Shown here one piece after another: positions 1-10,034 of a DNA stretch of 64,000 nucleotides. Source of the DNA: Styela clava (lineage: Eukaryota; Chordata; Ascidiacea; Stolidobranchia; Styelidae); contig NC_135259.1 in assembly GCF_964204865.1 (NCBI RefSeq), forward strand, positions 8,566,974 through 8,630,973, given 5' to 3'. The translations under genes were made by a program, and so were the position numbers. Every line of letters begins with the position of its first letter. Positions within the stretch are counted from its first letter, which is position 1. The notes under the pieces are model-generated. The model was not told the origin of the DNA. It worked only from the letters and a program-made list of their open reading frames with translations, and ran no database searches.

Positions 1-196
1 AATCCACAATTCCAATAGTTCCGACACCAGCTGATGCTAAATATTGTGCTGCTGGACAACCCAGTCCACCTGCTCCAACAATGAGCACTTTAGCATTGTT
101 CAATTTGATTTGACCTTCGACTCCAATTTCAGGCAAAATAAGTTGGCGACTGTATCTTGCCACGCTGTCATTGTCAAGCTTCTGTTCATGTTGCAT
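1..196 (-). CDS. MOCS3: MOCS3/Uba4 adenylyltransferase, 5' coding exon (partial)
   Basis: E1-like enzyme that adenylates and then thiolates the C-terminal glycine of MOCS2A and URM1, for molybdopterin synthesis and tRNA thiolation; cytosolic. Seen: 65 codons from the ATG at 196, with a [15 protein letters not shown] block and then the ThiF/E1 nucleotide-binding glycine loop [12 protein letters not shown] and [10 protein letters not shown]. The rest of the ThiF domain and the C-terminal rhodanese domain lie beyond base 1. The frame stays open upstream of the ATG to a possible splice acceptor near 211, so an earlier exon coding the usual N-terminal helix may exist and the true start is uncertain. 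It is on the same strand as EMRE but 1.2 kb away. The motif combination separates it from UBA5 and other E1s fairly well. Confidence 0.85.
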   Translation of the reverse strand, partial: MQHEQKLDNDSVARYSRQLILPEIGVEGQIKLNNAKVLIVGAGGLGCPAAQYLASAGVGTIGIVD

Positions 197-1423
197 GATA
201 TGGTATAGGCCTATTGAATAAACTAATAGAAATCAAATAAACCTAATCTAAAAGCAAAATACACACAATTCATAAATTCTCTCAGATATATCACTTGAAA
301 CATTTGACAACAGTGAAAGGTAGAATATAAAATTTTGATTTTTAAATGCCAGTACTTTTATTTCCCAATCTAAAATCAGTCAATAAGAACATTCCTTAAA
401 AAAGAAGGTACAATACATTCCATTTATAACATAACCAACCCTTGCTGATTGGATTATTTCTGAATAGGTTTGGAATTTTGCAAGCTTCATAATCTTATGT
501 AATTCACCCTAAAGATCTTTGAGTAAAAAATTAGTTAAAAAATAGGTTACCATATTCCTTGACTGATATTGAAAAATTAGACATGATGAAATTAAAAATC
601 AAATACTAAACAATTATTGTGCAACAAAATTCAACTTTAGAAACATATACCAATTTATCCATATTATATTTCAGGTACAGGCAACCATGCAAAAAAGGTA
701 ATAAGGCATTTTACTAAAAAATAGGTATTATAATTTTATATAGGTGCTTTAATTAAGTAATATTTATTCAATTAAAAAACATTTACTTTATGTATTTATC
801 ATTGCGTGTCTTGTTTTAGAGCACATTGAAGTCATCTAACAATACAATATTGAAGTGAATTACAATACAGAATACTACAATATCTAAACTATTTGAATAA
901 ACTGGTAAACAAGAAATTCTACACAACAAAATACAGAAAGATAAGTACATTAATCACAACTAGGCATAAGATAGTTCAGTCTTTGATTTCATGTGCCAAA
1001 CAATGAACCTGGTAATCAACATGAAAATATTATTGAGACAAAAAATTCATACATTTTTTATATAGCTATAAACTAGATATAATATGCCTCCATTATGCTA
1101 CTGCTGAGACAGAGTATTTGAATTCAAAAACATCTGAGTACAGTAAAAAAGATCGCTTAAAATAGTCTAGGTATGTAATAGGCAATACACATTCAAACAA
1201 TACTAACTCGATAAGTTCTATAATTAGAAGTTTCCAAAAAATGTAATTGAGATAATTTAGCAATTATTCGTTTAGGTGTGCAAATGGGTTACCCAAATAA
1301 TTCTTAATATTGATATACAATCTTGGCTTACAGTAATATAACAAAATATAAAGTGAATGCTTGTAGGTCCAATAGGCAAATATTAATCCATAACATAGCC
1401 TACTATTAATATAAAGAGGTAAA
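197..1423. other. AT-rich intergenic stretch between EMRE and MOCS3
   Basis: No coding potential beyond short chance frames. The DNA is very AT-rich, with no repeat or RNA gene that I recognise. It probably holds the EMRE 3' UTR and the MOCS3 promoter or first intron. Confidence 0.5.
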
Positions 1424-1678
1424 TTAATCATCGTCATCATCTTCTGGTACAAATATATCATAATCCTCAAGAAAACTAGCTCCATGCATCGAAATCATGC
1501 CTCCAATATATAAAAATGGAGTCGAAACTATGAATAGTTTTGAAAGTCCCAAGAATTCACGCTTTGGCCTTGGCAATATCGCTCCATTGGATGTATAAAC
1601 AGCAGTTCTAGCAGGCGTTCGTCGCAGCATCCTTGATCTCTGTATAAAAAGTTTCCTAATCCCTGATGATCGCAACAT
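1424..1678 (-). CDS. SMDT1: Essential MCU regulator EMRE (SMDT1)
   Basis: Single-pass protein of the mitochondrial inner membrane that bridges the calcium uniporter pore MCU to MICU1/MICU2 and is needed for channel opening in animals. Seen: 84 aa in one exon from the ATG at 1678. Residues 1-30 are rich in Arg and Ser and fit a mitochondrial presequence. Then comes the family block NGAILPRPKREFLGL, a hydrophobic helix at about residues 46-65 (LFIVSTPFLYIGGMIS), and the hallmark acidic tail DIFVPEDDDDD. Length and domain order match the family (human about 107 aa, with a longer presequence). EMRE is essentially an animal protein, which helps place the organism. The N-terminus is the least certain part. 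Confidence 0.95.
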   Translation of the reverse strand: MLRSSGIRKLFIQRSRMLRRTPARTAVYTSNGAILPRPKREFLGLSKLFIVSTPFLYIGGMISMHGASFLEDYDIFVPEDDDDD

Positions 1679-2141
1679 GACTGATATTTAGTTGTAATGC
1701 TCCCTATTCTGCTATTGTTTGCGCTATAGAACTAATAGGAAAAAATTTCAATATATTTAAATATGTATCAGATGAAACTTAGGATAGGAAATACAAATTT
1801 ATCCCGGATGAGTGGAAAATCGACAGGACCACTTAACCATATGGCGAACCACAGCCTCTCGTCCGATTACCATTCCATGTCAGGTACCTACCTACGGCAT
1901 GGTATCTGGTAGGCCTATTTGTTTTCGGAAACATGGACCGGATGGTGGGGGAAGCCGTAACCGCTACCGGTTCCCTACGGCGGCGAGGAGTAGACTACAG
2001 TAATTCTCTCGCACATAGCCACTCCCGCATGCAGGCACATAAACCTGGCGATGACGAGCGTATTCCTAACGCTTAGCAGGATAAGCCACATCGCCGCGCC
2101 CAACTTGTAGCAGTGACGCCTGACGGTGGTACCGGTACCGT

Positions 2142-2492
2142 ATGGCCAAGTTAGTAGAATTTACAATTCAGCATCAGCTTCAGGTATTACAGACAGTAGA
2201 AGACACTGACAAAAATCAACTGGCAGAACCAAAATTGCTTTATAGGAACGCACCATTCCTACTTATTGAGTCAGAGAGTTTTGCAGTTTTAAAAATCCTA
2301 GAACTAAAGCTACGGTACTGGTACAGTGGTAAGGCCAGATCTGCAGATGATACCGTAATCTTATTTTCTGCTATAGCGCTAGGCCTACCATTCATTGTCC
2401 AAGCAGTTATAAAATTGCTCAGTTTTTCAGTTTCGGTGTATCGGAACAAGAAAAAGTCGAACAACCGCTTTGTGAAGATAAATCATAATTAA
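2142..2492 (+). CDS. Hypothetical 116-aa ORF with one membrane helix (doubtful)
   Basis: I do not recognise this frame. It opens with ATG after a CpG-rich stretch and encodes a predicted soluble N-terminal half, one hydrophobic helix at about residues 71-95 (VILFSAIALGLPFIVQAVI), and a basic end (YRNKKKSNNR) that would face the cytosol. Its last codons run into the left arm of the foldback element at 2484, and a 74-aa frame lies opposite. Both points suggest it may be a chance frame. It could also be a small divergent membrane protein transcribed away from EMRE. Confidence 0.2.
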   Translation: MAKLVEFTIQHQLQVLQTVEDTDKNQLAEPKLLYRNAPFLLIESESFAVLKILELKLRYWYSGKARSADDTVILFSAIALGLPFIVQAVIKLLSFSVSVYRNKKKSNNRFVKINHN

Positions 2493-2982
2493 CTGAATAT
2501 AGTTCGCTCACGCTTTTTTCATCTTCGTTTATTTATGTTCTCTCGTTACGCTTGAGCGGGGCTGTAGAGTACCGGTATCCTTTAGGCGCGATTTTGTGCT
2601 GTGTGCAGCCCAGTCCTCATACGTAGCCGATAGCGAATGGTAATCAGAAATGAGATACCGTATCAGCACGATTAACATGCAATGACTGCAAGTTAACAGG
2701 TGTAGGCACACACCGTACGACATAAAGGAATGGGTCAAACCAGACGCAGGGATGACTAACGGATGCTATGACAATCTGCTTCATCCTAATCTAATGCCTC
2801 CGGATATCTTCCTAGCTATTTACATTAAATAATCATTCCAAATACGCAAATAAATTCTAAAAGAAATCCGCTTCCCTAAGCTTCAAGATATAATAATATG
2901 GATAATATAGCAAAATGATTACGTACAGTCCCGCTCAAGTGTAGCAAAGCGGCCGCGAGCGAACTATATTCAGTTAATTATG
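2484..2982. repeat. Foldback element with perfect 26-bp terminal inverted repeats
   Basis: The 26 bases at 2484-2509 (starting CATAATTAACTGAATATAG) return as an exact reverse complement at 2957-2982. Just inside, GCTTGAGCGGG at about 2550 and CCCGCTCAAG at about 2931 are also inverted, so the symmetry reaches about 80 bases with gaps. TGAAGATA lies just outside both ends (2473-2480 and 2981-2988) and may be the target duplication. There is no transposase. This fits a non-autonomous DNA transposon (MITE). Confidence 0.7.
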
Positions 2983-3496
2983 AAGATATGATGTTGATGC
3001 CCGAGAGTTATACAACCGTAAATGACACAACTCAAGAGGCGCAGTTCTTACCACTTCATGGCAGCTCCTGCCACGAACCAACCGCGGCAGCTCTTGCCAT
3101 GGTTTTATAGCGCTATTCAGTATTCAGTAATTAGTTTTAACGGTATATTCACAAATTAATGTACCAGATTTTAATTGATCATGCGGAAATATATCTACTT
3201 AAGCCCTAACCCCAAATCCATCAAAACTGTATCCATAAAAAAAATGTTCCAACTTACGCAATATTTGTCATTATTTAAGGGACAGCCCTGTCTTTACGGC
3301 CCACCTGCCGTGGTTACGGCCGCAAAATTTTATCTGCCATGAGTTTTCACTTTGCTGCCGCGGTAACGGCAGCTCGTCATTGGTTTGTGGCAGCTAAAAA
3401 TTCAGTCGCCAATCGCCATAGGTTTGGCCAAAGCGTATATATTTAAAATACAAGCGAGACAACGCTCAGACAATAGACGCCATCTTGGGCCTATTG

Positions 3497-3884
3497 TAGG
3501 GCTGGGCATTTCGAATCGAATAGTGCTTCATTCGAATCGGTTCAGAGCTAAATTTCGAATCGCCGCCATCTTGCTTTCTTATTTTCGCCAATGGTCGAGG
3601 TGAATTTCCGAATTTTTATTTCATTGAAGTCATATTTTTTCAACGCAGTTCTAATATATGACTATTCTCTGCAGTGAGTTATTGATAAAACGTGTTTGTT
3701 ATTGTGTGTGAACGCTCAGTAATCTATCTGAGAGATGTATTCTCAGTAATTCATTTGTTAAGAGGATCAATTACAATAAAAAAGTCGCTTACAATTATAT
3801 ATTTCCAAGTATTCGAGATTCGATTCGAAAAAATTATTCGATTCGATTCTGAAATCACAAGATATTCGAAAATGCCCAGCCCTA
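3497..3884. mobile_element. hAT-type MITE with perfect 8-bp target duplication
   Basis: The element begins TAGGGCTGGGCATTTCGAAT and ends with the reverse complement ATTCGAAAATGCCCAGCCCTA. It is flanked by exact 8-bp direct repeats GCCTATTG (3489-3496 and 3885-3892). The sub-terminal parts are dense in TTCGAA/ATTCGAAT. An 8-bp duplication with TAGGG/CAGGG-type ends is the signature of the hAT superfamily. At 388 bp it has no coding capacity and is non-autonomous. Confidence 0.9.
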
Positions 3885-4928
3885 GCCTATTGTTCTCGGC
3901 CATCTGAAACGGCGTCATTTGTGAAGTTTGCACACAATTATTGAAACGTACCTATTATTTTCACTAATATTTTAGGTAGAAAAATTTTGAAGGTCGCGTT
4001 TTGAAGGAGAATCTTAGCCTAACACGTTGATATTCTTTCATGTTTGCCAAATTGCATTTATAGTACATTAAATTGTCCTTGAAGACAAGTATACCGGTTC
4101 CGAGTTGCTTCTGAAGTAAGTTGACCATTCTAATCGTCATAATTAACCATTTGACAATGGCATTTCCTATGACGTCACAGATGAAAATTTGTATTCATTC
4201 GTCGAAATTACCGGCCGACTCAACTTCGCTTCAATGGCCGTTTCCATTCACTGGTTAACATTTTTCGTCCATCAAGTTCATTAATGCCCTATTGCTCAGT
4301 TCCAAGCTGTACTAGAAGAACAAATGACATTGTTGCGGAGACATTTTACAGCGCCCAATTGGCGTAACACTATAAAATCTTCGAAAAAATGATCAAAAAT
4401 GGTTCTACACGTTGTGTTTGTGGTCAAATTTAACGCATTAGATAGTTTTTATGCTTAATATCGTTATATATTTAGGTAGCATATAGCCCAAAGTTCAAAA
4501 CCCACCCTTCGGCTTCATTCTAGCCCTTATAACAGCTGACTTATTCGATTCGGTACAACAACACGACGAAAATTTCCCATAAGGCTCCATTGTTTCTCGT
4601 TTCCCAAATATGGTACAAGATGGCGTCCATGAACTTGTTAACATCGGTTAACATTAGGCAAGTTGGTTGCCGGCCCTTGGGGTTTGGCCGTAGCGGCCAT
4701 GGTATGGAAATACCGCCATGGTTTTGCGGCAGCTGCAGACGCAAACTCTACGCTACGCCTACGGTACCGATCAATCGCTTTGCGAAGATGCGATGTCGGG
4801 GCTTGAAAGGCAGACGACTCGCTCCTCCGCTTCGCTTCCGACGATTGTGAGACATCGGTTCTCGATAACTCGCCTAAGGTACGGTACTTGCTTAGGCTGA
4901 TATTAGTTGAAAACGAACTTTAACGACA

Positions 4929-4959
4929 CCACGAAATGCTGTTCTGTACCATTTCGTGG
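4929..4959. repeat. Small perfect hairpin (10-bp stem)
   Basis: CCACGAAATG at 4929-4938 pairs exactly with CATTTCGTGG at 4950-4959 across an 11-base loop. A third CCACGAAATT follows near 4988. It lies about 220 bases upstream of the MRPS21 start. It may be a transposon end or a binding site, and the sequence does not decide between them. Confidence 0.4.
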
Positions 4960-5179
4960 GCCCCCGCATACCTGCCGTTCATGCACCCCACGAAATTTTC
5001 TCATAGTACAATAGTATCTTCACAATACAGCAATATGCGTCTCAATACCGCCGGTATATCGTACTGTCCAATTTTACTGCACTGGAAATAGCCTATATCA
5101 TTTTGTTTTATTCTTTAACATACCGTAATTCTTACTGTTATTTGTTGTCGGTCTTGCAGTGTGCTTGGTTTGTTATAGA

Positions 5180-5812
5180 ATGAATAAACATGCTCGGTGG
5201 ATCGCTCGAACAGTGTTAGTTAAGCCGAAAAATCCTGATCCAGAAGAGGCATATCGTCGTTTGCAAAAGCATTTATCGAAAGAAGGTCATATTTCTGACT
5301 GGACCAGGTTAGTAGTAACCACTGTACCGTACTACTTGACAAGGAGATTACGAATAGACTTCTGTTAAAGGTGTACTTCTGAACTTGCTTGATAGTAAAA
5401 GCTACGATACTGTATCACAGATCTGCAGATATAAACATAGACTATACCGTCAATACACATTTGAAGTCTGAGAATATGGTGAAACCATGAACTCTCAACA
5501 CAGCAATAGAGTATAAGCCTTTGACGCTTAAAATTGCTTTTAGTGTAAAAAATAAATGTTTCTGATATGCGCAAGAACGATAACGTATTGGTTTTCTTAT
5601 TCTGTTGAATATATTTATGTATACGTTGTGCTTTTCAAGTGTCTCAAATAATATTATGTCTTCATTTCAGAAATCGCTATTTCGAAAAACCTTTTATGAA
5701 ACGTCGCAGATTGGCTTATGAAAATTGCAAACAAATTTACAATGATGAAATGCGTCGAAAAGTCCTATTTGTTTTAAAAGGCAAACACAGAAATCCCTGG
5801 AGAGAAGAATAA
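5180..5812 (+). CDS. MRPS21: Mitochondrial ribosomal protein bS21m (MRPS21)
   Basis: Small-subunit protein of the mitochondrial ribosome, bS21 family. Two exons, 5180-5307 and 5671-5812, join in phase 2 (ACC AG|A AAT) to give 89 aa; the human protein has 87. Seen: start MNKHARWIARTVLVK, matching the family's K/H-x-IARTV opening, then PEEAYRRLQKHLSKEG, then after the intron RNRYFEKPFMKRRRLAYE and the basic helix continuing to RNPWREE. The ATG at 5180 is preferred because it starts the conserved block. A T-rich splice acceptor ends at 5158, 21 bases before it, so the 5' end is probably cis- or trans-spliced. The stop is 45 bases before the NFU1 ATG. Confidence 0.93.
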
Positions 5813-5857
5813 TCTACAGATTTGATTGAATTCCAAACATTATATAAACATTGAACA
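5810..5857 (+). promoter_or_regulatory. Inter-cistron junction with splice acceptor (candidate trans-splice site)
   Basis: The MRPS21 stop TAA is immediately followed by TCTACAG (AG at 5818-5819), a good 3' splice site. The next ATG, that of NFU1, is at 5858. I see no AATAAA and no room for a promoter. This is how downstream genes sit in spliced-leader operons of tunicates. The acceptor could instead belong to an unusual cis-spliced transcript. Confidence 0.6.
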
Positions 5858-8776
5858 ATGGCATTGCATTTACGTTGCTGCTGTTCGCGAAGTATAGTAG
5901 CAGTTAGACATTTGAGCTGTTATGCCTCAAAAATTAACTCAAACAAATATATTGCAAGGAGCTTATCTTCTGCCTTGACACAGCGATCTAACAACCAAGA
6001 ACACCCATTCTTTACACACGGAAAAAATATTACCACAGGTTCGAAAATTAATATTTTTAGTCAAACATTAAGACCAAGTTGGATATGGTGTTCTAAATGG
6101 AAATTTATATAGAAGAATCATATGTCTATGGTATTACGCTATGGGCGAAATAACATACTTTGTTATGTATATCATGAGATGTACCGGAGCTTTATTGAAG
6201 TATAGATGTTTTTATTAAGACTGCATTGTGCATTTACTTCGTACAATACACATTATATCATGTCTTTCATTGATGATGATGTGGTAAACTAAGCTATTTA
6301 TGCCAAAACGAATTGCGCTAATTCTCGGTGTTTCACTGTTTTAAACGACAACAAGTTCTTAGCATTTCTCTACTTTTTCAGCAAGAAACTTTTTTACTGG
6401 TTCAAGACTGAAGTTCATTCAAACATTTGACACCCCAAATCCGAACAGTCTCAAATTTGTTCCGGGAGAACAAATAACTGGAGGTTTCACTGTTGATTTT
6501 CCTGATTGGACTCATTCACATAAATCACCTCTCGCAAAAAGATTATTCAGCATTGAAGGGGTAATTGTTTAATTTTTCCTTTTTTTCTCACCACAAAGAG
6601 TCATTCCAACTCCATAGAATTTAGAACTTCAACTCCAGCTCCAGTGAGTTCGAAAATACAACTCAAACTCAAGGGAAAACGTTCAAAATTTGACTCCCAA
6701 CTCAGCAGCCCAGCTTGTCGTGTATAACACAGTGATTTTCGACCGGTTTTCCTCAAAACACTGGTGTTCCGTGAAAGACCTTCAGGTGTTCCGTGTCAAA
6801 TTGTTGTTTCACTCTTTTCTGATTGGCATATCTTTTATTATATATATATATATATATTTATATTATACAAATTAAGAATAAAAAATTACTCATTTGGTTT
6901 TAGGATGAGTTTGTTGCGTGATGATGGAAATCCACTGTGCGAATATCCTTCTGAGTTCTCATCACATCTCATACGGCACGTTATGTCAATTTCTTTGGTT
7001 ATGGTGGATAGATATTTGAAAAGAAAAGCAGACAAATAAAAACAATTATTTGGTGTCCCGATAAATTTTGTGTAAAAAGTTTTTGCGGTTCAAACTCATG
7101 CGTTCCATGTTATGCGTCATGGCCTGTATTTCAGTGAAGGTGTTGCGAGCTTGGGAACCTATGGCCTGGTAGTTGGCTTACTCTTAAATGGGCAGGCCAT
7201 GAAAAATACCAGTCTTCCCAACTTAGTGCTTCCTCAGCTGAGTGATGGCTTTCATAGAGAGCGATAGTGATATTACTTATAAGAAAAGTTACCTCATGCT
7301 TTTGTGAATTCGCGTGATTGGCATCCAGATTAAAAAATGAATTTTTTAGGTCAAAAGTGTATTCTTTGGTCCTGATTTCATTACTGTTTCAAGAGCTGAT
7401 GAGGATGTTGAATGGAAAATACTGAAACCTGAGATTTATGCAACCATCATGGACTTTTTTCAATCTGGCTTACCTATTCTATCTGGTTTGTAGAAATTTT
7501 CAAATTCATGTATGCATTATACTTTTTCACATTAGTCTGCTGCCAACATCTATATTACATGGAGTTAGAATCATTGAAACAAAATTATATGATATGTATA
7601 TCGGTTAAATATATTCAAATACCTATTACTTTTGCCACTATTAAACTTGCTACACTTCAAAAATATTTTGTTTTGCCAGTATTAGGTTTGTTATCTATTT
7701 ATATTTATTGTTCATACATAAAGGAATAAATGAAAAGTTTTGAAATATAAATATCCAAAATAAGGCGGGCAAGATCAAATCTAACAAATATTTTTATTCA
7801 GCTCCACACCCCTTCAAAAAATTGTCTACGTCCCAACGTTTGAGAACCACTGCACTGGAATGTTTTGAATATGACTGGTAAACATAAATACCTCAATTAT
7901 CTATCTGTATGTTATTGCAGATGATGGGCCCTCACCTGACACTGTTATACAAGAAGATGATGATGATATTGTAGCTATGGTGAAAGAGTTATTAGATACT
8001 CGTATTCGACCAACAGTAATGGAAGATGGTGGTGATATTATATATAAAGGATTTAATCACGACACAGGAATTGTTCAATTAAAAATGCAGGTAAATAGTC
8101 GTTCATTTTTACAAGTTATTTTTGTAAAATTCAATTGGGCATAATGTAATGCAACCCGTTGCAACTATAGGTAATCCAAAATGTTTAATGTTTTTACATT
8201 GGTCATATACTGTGTGAAATGTTTATATATACTGAGTTTTCATTTATCTTGAATGATCTGTTTTTTATGGTGTTTGAAATTCTTCATTAATAGAATATTG
8301 GGCACCCAAGAAGTGGGTGGAGGTAACTAATTTTAGTCGCCTACTGTACATCAAGTTGTGTTCAGGGACTGAAACCTATATATATTCACTTGGCTAACAC
8401 AGACAGTCCCCGAACTTGTAATAGAACTAAAATAGGGAAAATCGGAATAAAATGGCCTATGGCCTAACCTGGTACACACACTACGGGAGTGCCGCATATT
8501 GAAAGCCTTAGTCTTGTGTTAATTGGGATCTTAATATTACTGAGGGAAACCAGGTTTTCAGGTCAATTTTTTCTTTCTTTCTAGGGTTCTTGCAGTAATT
8601 GTCCGAGTTCAACTGTAACTCTAAAGAATGGGATTGAGAACATGATGAAATTTTATATTCCTGAGGTCAAAGGTGTCGAAGAAGTTCGAGATGAACTTGA
8701 TGATGTATCAGATCAACAGTTTGAAAAACTTGAAAATATGATAAGAAGAAAAGAAGTGAAACAACAAGATGAATGA
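5858..8776 (+). CDS. NFU1: NFU1 iron-sulfur cluster scaffold, mitochondrial
   Basis: Late-acting mitochondrial Fe-S carrier that passes 4Fe-4S clusters to lipoyl synthase and respiratory enzymes. Five exons: 5858-6038, 6382-6560, 7350-7485, 7921-8090, 8585-8776. Junction phases agree (1, 0, 1, 0) and give 285 aa (human about 254). Seen: an Arg/Ser-rich presequence (residues 1 to about 55); the NFU N-terminal domain opening [17 protein letters not shown]; an acidic linker [21 protein letters not shown]; and the C-terminal NifU-like domain [13 protein letters not shown] with the cluster-binding CSNC motif at the start of the last exon. A lysine-rich tail follows. It is the second gene of the apparent MRPS21-NFU1 operon. 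Confidence 0.95.
8318..8490 (-). repeat. Dispersed repeat, family R1 (in NFU1 intron 4)
   Basis: About 170 bases including GAGGTAACTAAT, TTGGCTAACACA, AGTCCCCGAACT and GGCCTAACCTGGTACAC. The same blocks in the same order occur in inverse orientation at about 20160-20345. Shorter relatives lie at about 9160-9345, 11636-11670 and 45940-46162. It is non-coding and probably a MITE. Confidence 0.7.
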
Positions 8777-9159
8777 ACGTTTTACGTCAAACATTGCTTC
8801 ATAGCAATCTGTTATATTGCAAACCATCATTGTTTAGTTATTTGACTTCCTGTGTTCTCAGATCATACCAATACAAACTTAAGAGTTGATGTAAATTGTT
8901 GGATAGCTTGAAGGCAGTGCTGGGACTAGGGAGAGAATAATTAGCTCCAACATGCTTTAATTAAAGTTGAATGAAGTGTTCCTCAATCTTTTTTTATCAT
9001 GGCCCACTTGGCAAAGCCAAATTTTTCACGACCCTCGGCAACTAAAATTGGTAAAGATTAATAATAGATGCTATCATTTAAAACTGCAACCAATTATAAA
9101 TACTTTAGGTACTCGTGTAGTATGTGCAATAAGATGGCGAACACCAGAATGTATTATGT

Positions 9160-9345
9160 GTATCAGGTTAGGGTTAGGCCATAATTTCAGGTACGAATAG
9201 TACAGGAGTCACTTTGCCAGTCCCCGAACTCGTAATAGAACTGAAATTGGGATAAAATTATGGCCTACTGGTACACATACTATGTTCAGGTGTCCGCCAT
9301 ATTGTTGCACATACTACGAAAGCGCCATACTGTACGAACTCACCC
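9160..9345 (-). repeat. Dispersed repeat, family R1, second copy
   Basis: It shares GTCCCCGAACTCGTAATAG, GGTTAGGGTTAGGCCATAAT and GGTGTCCGCCAT with the copies at 8318-8490, 20160-20345 and 45940-46162. The TTAGGG-like bases are part of this repeat and not a telomere. Confidence 0.65.
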
Positions 9346-9987
9346 ACATTTCATCTGCCATTCGCTAAGCATTCAATGCTCGCAGTGATAAACTAGAACA
9401 ATTACTGCTCCACTGCACTTTCTATCAAACCCAGTTACTACTATACGCATCTGGTTTACTTTCTACCAGTTCGTCAGCATGTTCTGAATCCTAAACAACT
9501 AGGACTTAGAAGCAAAGTTGTGACCAATAGTACCGTTACGCCTGATGGCTCGTCGAGAAGAAGATCCATGATTAAGGTTTGGATTCACCCAGCGAACACA
9601 AATATGCATATCAACTTCAATATGGGGCATCTTATTCAAGTTGTACTAGTTTTTGAGCATCAGTAAATGTAAGTCCTCAAAATGCTAATCTGGTCATTAA
9701 TTTAATGTGATCTAAATTAGGGAATAATTGCTGATTTTAATAATCTCAACTAGCAGGGAAGCTAGTGGCACTTGTAATGTGCGAAAAATTCCCTTACTTC
9801 ATAGAATGTCATGCCAGAGCCGTTGCAGCATATCTAATATTGCACACATATCTAAAATGCGCCAAATCTATCCTAATGCTGAAAGGCAGGCTGACGAAAT
9901 CAAATGACTGAATAGATTCTCAATCACATCACCCTATGCTACTGCTCATCTGTAAATAATGTCATGGAAGGCTTTAAAGAAATAAAC

Positions 9988-9993
9988 TTTATT
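9988..9993 (-). promoter_or_regulatory. Polyadenylation signal of the RAD51C-like gene
   Basis: The minus strand reads AATAAA about 42 bases beyond the RAD51C-like stop codon. This supports that stop as the true end of the long open reading frame. Confidence 0.55.
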
Positions 9994-10034
9994 AAAGCAA
10001 AAAATCATACAGAATTTGTAAAATATAAAAATAA

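Larger units (their letters stand above)
1679..5158. other. Repeat-rich intergenic region between EMRE and MRPS21
   Basis: Apart from the elements listed separately, this region has CpG-containing stretches (1800-2140, 4640-4880) and a partly inverted GGCAGCT/CTGCCA-rich block at about 3040-3390. No conserved gene was recognised. The EMRE promoter should lie at its left end and the MRPS21 promoter at its right end. Confidence 0.5.
8777..10034. other. Convergent intergenic region between NFU1 and RAD51C
   Basis: It contains the NFU1 3' UTR, a fragment of a hAT-like end near 8970-9050, one R1 repeat copy and the RAD51C polyadenylation signal. No gene was recognised. Confidence 0.5.

Noticed and set aside
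6731..7855. CAGTGATTTT at 6731 and GAGAACCACTG at 7841 as one hAT element
   Set aside because: NFU1 exon 3 lies between them and the 8-bp flanks do not match, so they are unrelated transposon fragments.
9165..9185. GGTTAGGGTTAGG, telomere-like
   Set aside because: It is part of the R1 and T repeats found internally at several places, with at most two TTAGGG units. It is not an interstitial telomere.
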